In this document: in pieces, positions 1 to 6,567 of the stretch | How positions within the stretch are numbered: position 1 is the stretch's first letter | Layout of the letters: each line of letters starts with the position of its first letter | Assembly: GCA_017528675.1 (NCBI GenBank) | Contig: JAFXOO010000229.1 | Span: forward strand, 1 to 16,150 | Origin: Oscillospiraceae bacterium | GTDB lineage: Bacteria > Bacillota > Clostridia > Oscillospirales > Ruminococcaceae | Length of the DNA stretch: 16,150 bases | Reading direction: 5' to 3' | The notes under the pieces: generated by a model | What the model saw: the letters and a program-made list of their open reading frames with translations, nothing else | Databases searched by the model: none | What the model was told of the DNA's origin: nothing | Translations under genes and position numbers: made by a program

Positions 1-1
1 C

Positions 2-385
2 TTCAAGACGACAAGCGGCGGCTATGCAGTACTTTATCTCATTCTCATCGTTGCGTTTAACTACTTCTACGTTTCGATGCAGTACAACCCGGTCGAAATT
101 GCAAACGGACTCCGTCAGAACAACGGCGCGATCCCGGGCATCCGTCCCGGCAAGCCGACATCCGATTACCTCCAGAGAGTTCTTTCCAAGATTACTCTGG
201 TAGGTGCTGTTTTCCTGGGCATCATTGCGATCTTCCCGATCATGATGACATGGTTCGACCAGAACCTTCAGTCTCTGTCGATGGGCGGTACTTCCATCCT
301 CATCGTCGTTTCTGTTGCTCTTGAGACGGCAAGAACGCTTGAATCCCAGTTGATGATGCGTCATCACAAGGGCTTCTTAGGATAA
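2..385 (+). CDS. secY: SecY preprotein translocase subunit, C-terminal part (5' truncated by window edge)
   Basis: SecY is the channel-forming membrane subunit of the SecYEG general secretion translocon. Only the last 127 residues are here; the reading frame is open to the first base of the window, so the ATG at 77 is internal. The visible part has the family pattern: a hydrophobic segment (YAVLYLILIVAFNYFY), then a cytoplasmic loop with NPVEIANGLRQNNGAIPGIRPGKPT, a segment around LVGAVFLGIIAIFPIM and a last helix around GTSILIVVSVALET, followed by the usual short tail RTLESQLMMRHHKGFLG. The loop with IPGIRPG is a strong SecY signature. It is followed directly by adk, the classic spc-operon order; the adk ribosome-binding site overlaps the secY stop codon. 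Confidence 0.97.
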   Translation, partial: FKTTSGGYAVLYLILIVAFNYFYVSMQYNPVEIANGLRQNNGAIPGIRPGKPTSDYLQRVLSKITLVGAVFLGIIAIFPIMMTWFDQNLQSLSMGGTSILIVVSVALETARTLESQLMMRHHKGFLG

Positions 386-397
386 GGAGGGGCATGT

Positions 398-1039
398 ATG
401 AATCTGATTCTGCTCGGCGCACCTGGTGCTGGCAAGGGCACACAGGCTGAGGCTATTTCCGAAGCACTGAATATCCCGCAGATCTCCACCGGCAATATGC
501 TGCGTGAGGCTGTGAAGAACGGCACAGAGTACGGCCTGAAGGCCAAGGCAGTCATGGAAGCAGGCGGTCTGGTATCCGACGACATCGTCATCGGCATCCT
601 GAAGGATCGCATTGCTCAGCCGGATGCACAGAATGGTTTTATCCTTGACGGCTTCCCGAGAACTGTTCCGCAGGCTGAAGCACTCGACAAGATGGGCGTG
701 CGCATCGACAAGGTCATCGAGATCTTTGTTCCTGATGAGACCATCAAGGAGAGAGTATCCGGCAGACGGGTATGCGAAGGCTGCGGTGCGACGTATCACA
801 TTCAGTACAAGCCTTCCAAGGTCGAGGGTGTGTGCGATAAGTGCGGTGCAAAGACCATCATCCGCAAGGACGATCAGCCGGAGACCGTGATCTCCCGTCT
901 TGCGACCTATCACGAGACAACGGAGCCGATCAAGGCATACTACGAAAAGCAAGGCAAGCTTGAGACCGTTATCGGTCAGGAAGAGGTTGCTGATACCAAG
1001 CGGCTGACCCTTAAGGCAGTGGGGGCAAAGGCCGAATGA
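398..1039 (+). CDS. adk: Adenylate kinase, zinc-lid long form
   Basis: Catalyses ATP + AMP = 2 ADP in the cytosol. The 213-residue length is that of the long (LID-containing) bacterial form. Visible motifs are the P-loop GAPGAGKGT at residues 7-15, the AMP-binding DGFPRT at 84-89 and the GRR arginines at 122-124. The LID carries four cysteines (C126, C129, C146, C149) in a CX2C-X16-CX2C arrangement, which in Gram-positive adenylate kinases binds a structural zinc. The ATG at 398 has an AAGGAGG site at 384-390 overlapping the secY stop. The 3' end overlaps map by four bases (ATGA), implying translational coupling. Position between secY and map is the standard Firmicutes order. Confidence 0.98.
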   Translation: MNLILLGAPGAGKGTQAEAISEALNIPQISTGNMLREAVKNGTEYGLKAKAVMEAGGLVSDDIVIGILKDRIAQPDAQNGFILDGFPRTVPQAEALDKMGVRIDKVIEIFVPDETIKERVSGRRVCEGCGATYHIQYKPSKVEGVCDKCGAKTIIRKDDQPETVISRLATYHETTEPIKAYYEKQGKLETVIGQEEVADTKRLTLKAVGAKAE

Positions 1040-1803
1040 GCATTACGATTAAATCCAAGACAGATCTTGAAAAGATGCGCATCGCCGGAAGAATTGCGGC
1101 TAATGCCCGTGATCTCGCCGGCAGGATGCTCGAACCCGGCATGACGACCAAGGACGTCGATAAGATCGTCCATGATTATATCGTCGGGCAAGGTGCAGTC
1201 CCGTCATTCCTCGGCTACGGGGGATTTCCGGGAAGTGCCTGCGTATCGGTCAATGAGGAGGTCATTCACGGCATCCCCGGCGGCCGTAAGCTGAAGCCCG
1301 GTGACATCGTCAGCATTGATGTCGGTGCGTATATCGGCGGTTTTCATGGCGACACCTGCTGGACTTTCCCGGTGGGTAAAATCACGGACGAGGCACAGGC
1401 CCTGCTCGATGTGACACGCCAGTCTCTCTTTGAGGGAATCGCCAAAGCGCAGCCCGGCAACCACCTCGCTGATGTGTGCGGTGCTGTTGAACAGTACTGT
1501 GCCTCAAGAGGCTATGGTATTGTGAGGGAATACTGCGGACACGGCATCGGCAGACAACTGCACGAGTCCCCGGAGGTTCCCAATTATGTGCAGCAGGGTG
1601 CAAGAGATATGCGCATCAAGCTCCAGCCCGGTATGACAATCTGTATCGAGCCCATGATTAACGTCAGAGGGGATGCAATCAGAGTGTGCAGGGACAAATG
1701 GACAGTCCGTACCAAGAACGGCTGCCTTTCCGCACATTTTGAGCATATGATTGCCATCACGCCAGACGGCCCCGTCATTCTGACGGAATCGGATTTGGAC
1801 TGA
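1036..1803 (+). CDS. map: Type I methionyl aminopeptidase
   Basis: Removes the initiator methionine from nascent proteins; a cytosolic dinuclear metalloenzyme. At 255 residues it is a short bacterial type Ia enzyme without an N-terminal zinc-finger extension. The metal ligands fall where the family has them: D95, D106, H169, E205 and E236, with substrate-binding H78 and H176. The blocks VSIDVGAYIGGFHGDTCWTF, GHGIGRQLHE and FEHMIAIT are diagnostic. Its start codon overlaps the adk stop (ATGA at 1036-1039), and its stop overlaps the next start (TGATG at 1801-1805), so three genes are coupled in series. Confidence 0.98.
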   Translation: MSITIKSKTDLEKMRIAGRIAANARDLAGRMLEPGMTTKDVDKIVHDYIVGQGAVPSFLGYGGFPGSACVSVNEEVIHGIPGGRKLKPGDIVSIDVGAYIGGFHGDTCWTFPVGKITDEAQALLDVTRQSLFEGIAKAQPGNHLADVCGAVEQYCASRGYGIVREYCGHGIGRQLHESPEVPNYVQQGARDMRIKLQPGMTICIEPMINVRGDAIRVCRDKWTVRTKNGCLSAHFEHMIAITPDGPVILTESDLD

Positions 1804-2048
1804 TGATGCCGGAGCAGGGGAGAGTGGTCATGTGTACCGCTGGCAAGGAACAGGGCGGGTTCTATGTCGTCACAGGCACGGAAGCTGGCTTTGTTCTCCT
1901 CGCTGACGGGAAGCACAGGACGCTCGGTCGACCGAAGCGCAAGAACATCCGGCACATCCGCCTGACCAATACAGTCTGGGACATGGCCGGTATGACCGAC
2001 AGGATGCTGCAAAGGCAGCTTCGTGAGTATACCCAAGGAGGGAATTGA
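1803..2048 (+). CDS. KOW-domain RNA-binding protein (ribosomal L14e-like)
   Basis: An 81-residue small protein with a KOW-type beta-barrel pattern at the N-terminus: GRVVMCTAGKEQGGFYVV, then a strand pair ending with LADGKHRTLGRPKRKNIRHIRLT. The glycine after the basic run and the alternating hydrophobics are the KOW signature shared with archaeal/eukaryotic L14e and L6e and bacterial NusG and L24. Clostridia and relatives commonly carry such a gene between map and infA, so the context agrees. Its exact role is not established; ribosome or rRNA association is inferred. The start is ATG at 1803 (overlapping the map stop) or the adjacent ATG at 1806; the KOW strand begins right after, so the later GTG 1824 and ATG 1830 would cut the domain. 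The stop lies two bases before infA. Confidence 0.85.
   Translation: MMPEQGRVVMCTAGKEQGGFYVVTGTEAGFVLLADGKHRTLGRPKRKNIRHIRLTNTVWDMAGMTDRMLQRQLREYTQGGN
2035..2042 (+). promoter_or_regulatory. Shine-Dalgarno site that fixes the infA TTG start
   Basis: AAGGAGGG, the strongest ribosome-binding site nearby, lies 7 nt before the TTG at 2050 and inside the end of the KOW gene. It excludes the in-frame GTG at 2023 upstream as the infA start, because that codon precedes the site. Confidence 0.85.
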
Positions 2049-2049
2049 T

Positions 2050-2268
2050 TTGTCCAAAGAAGATTTGATTGAAGTCGAGGGTGTTGTGCTCGAAGCGCTG
2101 CCGAATGCAAATTTCCGGGTAGAGCTTCCGAACAAGCATGTCATTCTCGCACATGTGTCGGGTAAACTTCGGATGAACTATATCCGCATTGTTCCCGGCG
2201 ATAAGGTAAAGATCGAAATGTCACCCTATGATCTGACAAAGGGCCGTATCACCTGGCGTGCCAAGTGA
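2050..2268 (+). CDS. infA: Translation initiation factor IF-1 (TTG start)
   Basis: IF-1 binds the ribosomal A site during initiation and cooperates with IF-2 and IF-3. The product from the TTG at 2050 is 72 residues, the usual bacterial length, and reads (M)SKEDLIEVEGVVLEALPNA; the OB-fold core FRVELPNKHVILAHVSGKLR and the end YDLTKGRITWRAK are near-invariant family blocks. A longer in-frame reading from GTG 2023 would add nine residues not found in IF-1 and has no ribosome-binding site. The non-AUG start is notable for so highly expressed a gene. rpmJ follows 27 nt downstream. Confidence 0.96.
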   Translation: MSKEDLIEVEGVVLEALPNANFRVELPNKHVILAHVSGKLRMNYIRIVPGDKVKIEMSPYDLTKGRITWRAK

Positions 2269-2295
2269 TTCCGGTCTCATAAGGAGGTATTTTCC

Positions 2296-2409
2296 ATGAA
2301 AGTAAGACCTTCGGTAAAACCGATTTGCGAAAAGTGCAAGGTCATCAAGCGCAAGGGCAAGATCATGGTCATCTGTGAGAATCCCAAGCACAAGCAGCGT
2401 CAGGGCTGA
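2296..2409 (+). CDS. rpmJ: 50S ribosomal protein L36 (bL36), zinc-ribbon form
   Basis: A 37-residue protein of the large subunit. The sequence begins MKVRPSVKPICEKCKVIKRK and ends NPKHKQRQG, the full length of bL36. C11, C14, C27 and H32 form the CX2C-X12-C-X4-H zinc-binding set, so this is the zinc-containing (C+) version. An AAGGAGGT site at 2281-2288 lies 7 nt before the ATG. Its place between infA and rpsM is the standard order. Confidence 0.97.
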   Translation: MKVRPSVKPICEKCKVIKRKGKIMVICENPKHKQRQG

Positions 2410-2441
2410 TCCCCTGAGAGCATTGGAGGTGTAATTCATCA

Positions 2442-2810
2442 ATGGCAAGAATTTCGGGTATTGACCTTCCCAAGGAGAAGAGAGTTGAGATCGGCCTGAC
2501 CTATATCTATGGCATCGGCCGTCCGACCGCAACCAGGATTCTGGCTGAGACCGGCATCAATCCGGATACCAGAGTCAAGGACCTGACCGAGCAGGACGTA
2601 GCAAAGCTGCGTGACTACATCGACCAGAACCTGACAGTTGAGGGTGATCTCCGCCGTGAGGTCGCACTGAATATCAAGAGACTCGTTGAGATCGGCTGCT
2701 ACAGAGGCGTCCGTCACAGAAAGGGTCTGCCGGTTAGAGGTCAGCGTACCAAGACAAACGCAAGAACCCGCAAGGGTCCGGCTAAGACCATCGCTAATAA
2801 GAAGAAGTAA
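2442..2810 (+). CDS. rpsM: 30S ribosomal protein S13 (uS13)
   Basis: Protein of the 30S head that contacts the P-site tRNA and the 50S subunit. The 122 residues match the usual length. Family blocks are MARISGIDLPKEKRVEIGLTYIYGIG at the start, the helix-two-turn-helix middle with DLRREVALNIKRL, and the basic tail GVRHRKGLPVRGQRTKTNARTRKG that reaches toward tRNA. A GGAGGT site at 2425-2430 precedes the ATG. rpsK follows at once. Confidence 0.98.
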   Translation: MARISGIDLPKEKRVEIGLTYIYGIGRPTATRILAETGINPDTRVKDLTEQDVAKLRDYIDQNLTVEGDLRREVALNIKRLVEIGCYRGVRHRKGLPVRGQRTKTNARTRKGPAKTIANKKK

Positions 2811-2816
2811 GGAGGG
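2809..2816 (+). promoter_or_regulatory. Shine-Dalgarno site for the rpsK TTG start
   Basis: AAGGAGGG overlaps the rpsM stop codon and lies 9 nt before the TTG at 2826. No ATG or GTG in the rpsK frame lies between this site and the conserved S11 N-terminus, so the TTG is the start. Confidence 0.8.
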
Positions 2817-2825
2817 CGATTTCTT

Positions 2826-3230
2826 TTGGCACAGCAGAAGGGTAAAAAGGTGACTACGATCCGCCGCCGCAGAGAGCGTAAGAACATCGAGAGCGGTGCA
2901 GTGCATATTCAGTCTACCTTCAATAACACCATCGTAACCATTACCGATACGCAGGGCAATGCCATTTCCTGGGCAAGCGCCGGCGGTCTGGGTTTCCGTG
3001 GTTCCAGAAAGTCCACACCGTTCGCAGCACAGACTGCTGCTGAGACAGCCGCTAAGGCAGCTATGGAGCACGGTCTCAAGACGGTTGAGGTTTATGTCAA
3101 GGGTCCGGGCAGCGGCCGTGAGGCTGCCATCCGTGCACTTCAGGCTGTAGGTCTGGAGGTTCGCATGATCAAGGATGTTACCCCGATTCCGCACAATGGT
3201 TGCCGTCCGCCTAAGAGACGCCGTGTCTGA
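2826..3230 (+). CDS. rpsK: 30S ribosomal protein S11 (uS11) (TTG start)
   Basis: Platform protein of the 30S subunit near the Shine-Dalgarno helix. The 134 residues include the basic N-terminus (KGKKVTTIRRRRERKNIESG), the block AVHIQSTFNNTIVTITDTQG, SWASAGGLGFRGSRKSTPFAAQ and the end DVTPIPHNGCRPPKRRRV, all diagnostic. The TTG start is supported by the AAGGAGGG site 9 nt upstream and by the family's N-terminus beginning exactly there. It is the second TTG-initiated gene in this block after infA. Confidence 0.97.
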   Translation: MAQQKGKKVTTIRRRRERKNIESGAVHIQSTFNNTIVTITDTQGNAISWASAGGLGFRGSRKSTPFAAQTAAETAAKAAMEHGLKTVEVYVKGPGSGREAAIRALQAVGLEVRMIKDVTPIPHNGCRPPKRRRV

Positions 3231-3246
3231 TTGGAGGTATAGAATT

Positions 3247-3843
3247 ATGGCAGTAAGTAAGGATCCGATTCTGAAGAGATGCAGATACCTGGGCATTTCC
3301 CCGATGGTTATGGGCATCAGCAAGACATCCAACCGTAATCCGAATGCGAACAGCCGCCGGAAGGTTTCCGAATACGGCATGCAGCTCAAGGAAAAGCAGA
3401 AGCTCAAGTTCATCTATGGCATGATGGAGAAGCCGTTCCGTCACTACTTCGAGCTCGCTGAGAAGATGGAGGGCAAGGCCGGTGATAACCTCATCACGCT
3501 GCTGGAGTCCCGTCTTGACAACGTGGCTTATCGTATGGGCATGGCACTGACCAGACGTGAGGCAAGACAGCTCGTTGGCCACGGCCACTTCACCGTAAAC
3601 GGCAAGCGTGTGGACATCCCGTCCTATCGTGTCAATGTAGGTGATGTAGTCGCTGTCAAGGAGAAGAGCAGAACCAGCGAGAAGTTCAAGGCCGTTGTTG
3701 AGCAGACAGCCGGCAGAACCACCCCGCTGTGGCTTGATGTGAATAAGGAAGCTTTCTCCGCAACAGTCAACAGAATGCCGAATCCCTCGGATATTGACTA
3801 CGAGGCAGAAACACACCTGATCGTCGAGCTGTACTCCAAGTAA
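3247..3843 (+). CDS. rpsD: 30S ribosomal protein S4 (uS4), zinc-free form
   Basis: A primary 16S rRNA-binding assembly protein. From the ATG at 3247 it has 198 residues. A GGAGGT site at 3233-3238 lies 8 nt upstream and decides the start: the frame is open further upstream into rpsK (from about 3175), but that would add 24 residues unlike S4. The S4 RNA-binding domain covers about residues 88-150 (LESRLDNVAYRMGMALTRREARQLV and HFTVNGKRVDIPSYRVNVGD). The N-terminal region has only one cysteine, so the four-Cys zinc site of C+ S4 proteins is absent. In this clade S4 sits in the alpha operon rather than alone as in Bacillus subtilis. Confidence 0.97.
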   Translation: MAVSKDPILKRCRYLGISPMVMGISKTSNRNPNANSRRKVSEYGMQLKEKQKLKFIYGMMEKPFRHYFELAEKMEGKAGDNLITLLESRLDNVAYRMGMALTRREARQLVGHGHFTVNGKRVDIPSYRVNVGDVVAVKEKSRTSEKFKAVVEQTAGRTTPLWLDVNKEAFSATVNRMPNPSDIDYEAETHLIVELYSK

Positions 3844-3845
3844 TC

Positions 3846-3898
3846 CGTAATTGCTCTAGGAGTTTTTGAAGTACGATTCATAAGTCTAAGTAATTACG
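3846..3898 (+). promoter_or_regulatory. Inverted repeat/stem in the rpsD-rpoA gap
   Basis: CGTAATTGCT (3846-3855) can pair with AGTAATTACG (3889-3898) over ten consecutive positions, nine Watson-Crick and one G-U. It closes a 33-nt loop and ends one or two bases before the rpoA ribosome-binding region. No T-tract follows, so it is not an intrinsic terminator. A regulatory or RNA-processing role is inferred only. Confidence 0.4.
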
Positions 3899-3914
3899 AA
3901 ATAGGAGGGTTTAT

Positions 3915-4871
3915 ATGCTTGAAAAAATTGAGAAGCCGGAAATTATTCCCGAAGACCTGAGACCGGACGGAAAGTATGGCAAATTCGTTCTTTCCCCGCT
4001 CGAGCGTGGCTATGGCACAACCCTTGGCAACAGCCTCAGACGTGTCCTTCTCTCCTCCATTCCGGGTGTGGCAGTCAACTTTGTAAAGATTGACGGCGTG
4101 CATCATGAACTTTCCACGATTCCTGGCGTGAAGGAGGATGTGACTGAGATCATCCTGAGCCTCAAGGGCCTGACCGCAAAGCTTTACGGTGAGGGTCCGA
4201 AAACACTCCTGATCGATGCAGAAGGCGAGTGCGAGGTCACTGCCGGCGATATCGAGACAGATTCCGAAGTCACCATTCTGAATCCGGGAATGCATATTGC
4301 AACCCTGGGCAAGGATGCAAAGCTTCATATGGAGATCACCATTGACCGGGGCAGAGGCTATGTATCTGCCGAGCGCAACAAGCAGCAGACACCGGACATC
4401 CCGATCGATGTGATCGCTGTAGACAGCATTTATACTCCTGTTTTAAAGGTGAACTATACTGTAGAGAATACACGTCTCGGACAGGTCACCGACTATGACA
4501 AGCTGACTATGGAGGTCTGGACCGACGGTACGATCTCCGCTAAGGAAGCACTGTCACAGGCAGCCAATCTCCTCAATGAGCACCTGAAGCTGTTCGTCGA
4601 TCTTTCCGACGAAGCATGCATTCAAGAGGTCCTCGTAGAAAAGGACGATAAGGGCAAGGAAAAGATCCTTGAGATGACCATTGAGGAACTTGACTTGTCG
4701 GTACGTTCCTTCAATTGCTTGAAGCGTGCCGGCATCAATACCGTTGATGATCTCATCAACAAGTCCGAGGAAGAAATGATGAAGGTGCGTAACCTCGGCA
4801 AGAAGTCCTTCGATGAGGTGAAGGAGAAGCTCCAGTCTCTGGGCTTTGACCTTTCTTCCGAGGAGGATTGA
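3915..4871 (+). CDS. rpoA: DNA-directed RNA polymerase subunit alpha
   Basis: Alpha dimerises to seed core polymerase assembly, and its C-terminal domain binds UP elements and activators. The 318 residues divide into an N-terminal domain (about 1-230; signature LSPLERGYGTTLGNSLRRVL and VDLSDEACIQEVL) and, after a short acidic/basic linker, a C-terminal domain at about 255-312 with DLSVRSFNCLKRAGINTV and VRNLGKKSFDEVKEKL. A strong site, TAGGAGGG at 3902-3909, precedes the ATG. The gap before it (71 nt) is longer than others in the operon and carries an inverted repeat. Confidence 0.98.
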   Translation: MLEKIEKPEIIPEDLRPDGKYGKFVLSPLERGYGTTLGNSLRRVLLSSIPGVAVNFVKIDGVHHELSTIPGVKEDVTEIILSLKGLTAKLYGEGPKTLLIDAEGECEVTAGDIETDSEVTILNPGMHIATLGKDAKLHMEITIDRGRGYVSAERNKQQTPDIPIDVIAVDSIYTPVLKVNYTVENTRLGQVTDYDKLTMEVWTDGTISAKEALSQAANLLNEHLKLFVDLSDEACIQEVLVEKDDKGKEKILEMTIEELDLSVRSFNCLKRAGINTVDDLINKSEEEMMKVRNLGKKSFDEVKEKLQSLGFDLSSEED

Positions 4872-4904
4872 CGAGAGCACCGTACCCCGATTTTACCCGC
4901 TGAT

Positions 4905-4920
4905 GCTGCCTTCGGGCAGC
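4905..4920 (+). promoter_or_regulatory. cUUCGg tetraloop hairpin between rpoA and rplQ
   Basis: GCTGCC-TTCG-GGCAGC: a perfect 6-bp stem with the very stable C(UUCG)G tetraloop. No run of T follows (TAAGGCTTGAG), so it should not terminate. It may protect or separate the rpoA and rplQ parts of the message; that role is inferred. Confidence 0.55.
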
Positions 4921-4933
4921 TAAGGCTTGAGAA

Positions 4934-4939
4934 AAGGAG
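4934..4939 (+). promoter_or_regulatory. Shine-Dalgarno site that fixes the rplQ start
   Basis: AAGGAG lies 9 nt before the ATG at 4949. A TTG three codons earlier (4940) touches the site and so cannot be the start. Confidence 0.75.
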
Positions 4940-4948
4940 TTGAAGAAC

Positions 4949-5317
4949 ATGCCGGGTACCAGAAAGCTGGGCAGAGCAACTGCTCACAGAACAGCAATGC
5001 TGAGAGCTATGGTTACCTTCCTGCTGGAGAATGGTCAGATCGAGACCACTGTTACCAGAGCTAAGGAAGTTCGCAGCGTAGCTGAGAAAATGATTACACT
5101 GGGCAAGAATACTGATCTTCACAGCAAGCGTCAGGTATATTCTTACATCACCAAGGAGAGCGTAGCTAAGGATCTCTTCGATAAGATCGCTCCGCAGTAT
5201 GCTGACCGCAAGGGCGGCTACACGCAGATCATCAAGATCGGTCCTCGCCGTGGTGATGCTGCTGAAATGGCTATCATCAAGCTGGTTGGTTTTGTAAAGG
5301 AAGAAAAGAAGGACTAA
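4949..5317 (+). CDS. rplQ: 50S ribosomal protein L17 (bL17)
   Basis: Large-subunit protein near the peptide exit tunnel. The 122 residues are typical; the start MPGTRKLGRATAHRTAMLRA and the end AEMAIIKLVGFVKEE are family blocks, as is the middle TTVTRAKEVRSVAEKMITLGK. It is the last gene of the alpha operon, as usual, and is followed by a strong hairpin. Confidence 0.98.
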   Translation: MPGTRKLGRATAHRTAMLRAMVTFLLENGQIETTVTRAKEVRSVAEKMITLGKNTDLHSKRQVYSYITKESVAKDLFDKIAPQYADRKGGYTQIIKIGPRRGDAAEMAIIKLVGFVKEEKKD

Positions 5318-5342
5318 TCCTGCTGGTTGATCCGATCATTTT

Positions 5343-5385
5343 CAATGTCCCCTGCGCCTTTCGGCAAAGGGGACATTGTTGTTTT
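5343..5385 (+). terminator. Intrinsic terminator of the spc/alpha ribosomal operon
   Basis: CAATGTCCCCT (5343-5353) pairs perfectly with AGGGGACATTG (5368-5378). The 14-nt loop holds a small GCC/GGC stem. The tail TTGTTTTC is U-rich but interrupted, so some readthrough into the phosphoesterase gene 16 nt further on is plausible. Confidence 0.8.
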
Positions 5386-5400
5386 CATGGAGGTGAAAAC

Positions 5401-6174
5401 ATGATCTATGTGACAGGGGACTGCCACTCTGAATTTGAGAAGCTCAGCAGCGACCGGTTCCCGGAAGGAAAACACCTGACCAAAGACGACTATGTGATTA
5501 TCTGCGGGGATTTCGGCGGCATCTGGTGGAACAGCATGGACTATGTGCAGCGGAAAACAGAGGATTACTGGATTCGCTGGCTCGATAAAAAGCCCTTCAC
5601 GACACTGTTTGTTGACGGAAATCACGAAAACCATACCCGCCTTGCTGCGTATCCTGTGGAGCAGTGGCATGGGGGAAGGGTGCACCGCATTGCGGATTCC
5701 GTACTTCATCTGATGCGAGGAGAGATCTTTGAACTCTGCGGAAAGCGGATCTTTGCCTTCGGCGGGGCCTCCTCGCATGACATCAGCGACGGAATCCTCG
5801 ACGGCTCTGCCCCCGACTGGAGGCGGCAGGCGTGGCTTATGGAGCTGAGGGGGCAGGTCATGTACCGTGTCAAAGGTGTGAGCTGGTGGGAGGAGGAGCT
5901 TCCCGACGAAGAAGAACTCCAAAACGGCCTCGACAATCTTGCAAAATATAATAACTGTGTGGATTACATCATTTCGCACTGTGCCTCTGATTCCGTGCAG
6001 GCGATGATCAGCGGGGACTATGCCTCCGACCGGCTGACACAGTATTTCGAGCATCTGCGCAATACGGTACAGTATGACGCCTGGTATTTCGGGCATTATC
6101 ATGATGACTGCGACATCACGGAGAAGGATATTCTGCTCTATCACGAGATCCGGGCAATAAATTCCGGAAAATGA
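5401..6174 (+). CDS. Calcineurin-like metallophosphoesterase
   Basis: A cytosolic (no signal peptide or membrane segment) 257-residue protein with the complete metallophosphoesterase motif set: GDCH at 6-9, GDFGG at 36-40, GNHE at 73-76, ISHC with H193, and GHYH at 231-234. These place two divalent metals in an MPE active site. The substrate cannot be told from sequence; family members hydrolyse phosphomonoesters, phosphodiesters or nucleotides. A GGAGGTG site at 5389-5395 supports the ATG. No clear promoter lies between rplQ and this gene, so expression may come from readthrough of the leaky-looking terminator or from a weak promoter I cannot recognise. The next gene has its own promoter just after the stop. 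Confidence 0.9.
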   Translation: MIYVTGDCHSEFEKLSSDRFPEGKHLTKDDYVIICGDFGGIWWNSMDYVQRKTEDYWIRWLDKKPFTTLFVDGNHENHTRLAAYPVEQWHGGRVHRIADSVLHLMRGEIFELCGKRIFAFGGASSHDISDGILDGSAPDWRRQAWLMELRGQVMYRVKGVSWWEEELPDEEELQNGLDNLAKYNNCVDYIISHCASDSVQAMISGDYASDRLTQYFEHLRNTVQYDAWYFGHYHDDCDITEKDILLYHEIRAINSGK

Positions 6175-6203
6175 TTGCATTTCCCGCTCGGATGTGCTAT
6201 AAT
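6175..6203 (+). promoter_or_regulatory. Promoter for darA-holB-ricT
   Basis: TTGCAT (6175-6180), a 17-nt spacer and TATAAT (6198-6203), with an extended -10 TGC directly before it. Transcription should start near 6210, giving a leader of about 46 nt. The -35 begins at the base after the preceding stop codon. Confidence 0.85.
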
Positions 6204-6255
6204 GAAAGAAGAGTCTGCATCCGGCAGACGCTATGCCATCAAAGGAGTGTTCTGT

Positions 6256-6567
6256 ATGAAACTCGTTTTTGCCATCGTAAACGGTGATGACAGCCAGGCT
6301 GTTTCCAAGGCTCTGATGCATGCCGGCTTTTTTGCAACGAAGCTTGCATCGACAGGATCCTTTCTGAGTGCCGGAAATACGACATTTCTGACCTGTGTCG
6401 AGGATCAGCGTGTGGATGAGGTCATCTCGGTTATCCGGGAAAAGAGCCACAAGCGCAAGCAATTTGTTCCGACGGGGATTGCCAACGGAGTGGATTTTCC
6501 GGTGGAGGTCGAGGTCGGCGGCGCTACTGTCTTTGTGACGGATGTGGAGCGCTTTGAAAAGCTATGA
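6256..6567 (+). CDS. darA: PII-like cyclic-di-AMP receptor (DarA/PstA, DUF970)
   Basis: A 103-residue member of the PstA/DarA family (Bacillus subtilis YaaQ), a homotrimeric PII-like protein that binds cyclic-di-AMP. Diagnostic are MKLVFAIVNGDD at the start, TKLASTGSFLSAGNTTFL (the ligand-site block), VEDQRVDEVISVI, and PVEVEVGGATVFV near the end. The ATG at 6256 has AAAGGAG at 6241-6247; an upstream in-frame ATG at 6175 lies in the promoter and is excluded. The stop overlaps the holB start (ATGA). The effector pathway of these receptors is poorly known; linkage to holB and ricT matches the Bacillus neighbourhood. Confidence 0.95.
   Translation: MKLVFAIVNGDDSQAVSKALMHAGFFATKLASTGSFLSAGNTTFLTCVEDQRVDEVISVIREKSHKRKQFVPTGIANGVDFPVEVEVGGATVFVTDVERFEKL

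Noticed and set aside
377..952. Long antisense open frame opposite adk (191 codons)
   Set aside because: It is the shadow of the strongly coding adk frame; no ribosome-binding site, promoter or recognisable protein pattern.
2439..3413. Antisense open frame of 324 codons across rpsM, rpsK and rpsD
   Set aside because: It spans three certain ribosomal genes on the other strand; the opening comes from their codon bias. Its translation has no domain pattern.
5314..6462. Antisense open frame of 382 codons opposite the metallophosphoesterase and darA
   Set aside because: It crosses a terminator, a promoter and two supported genes, and has no initiation signals.
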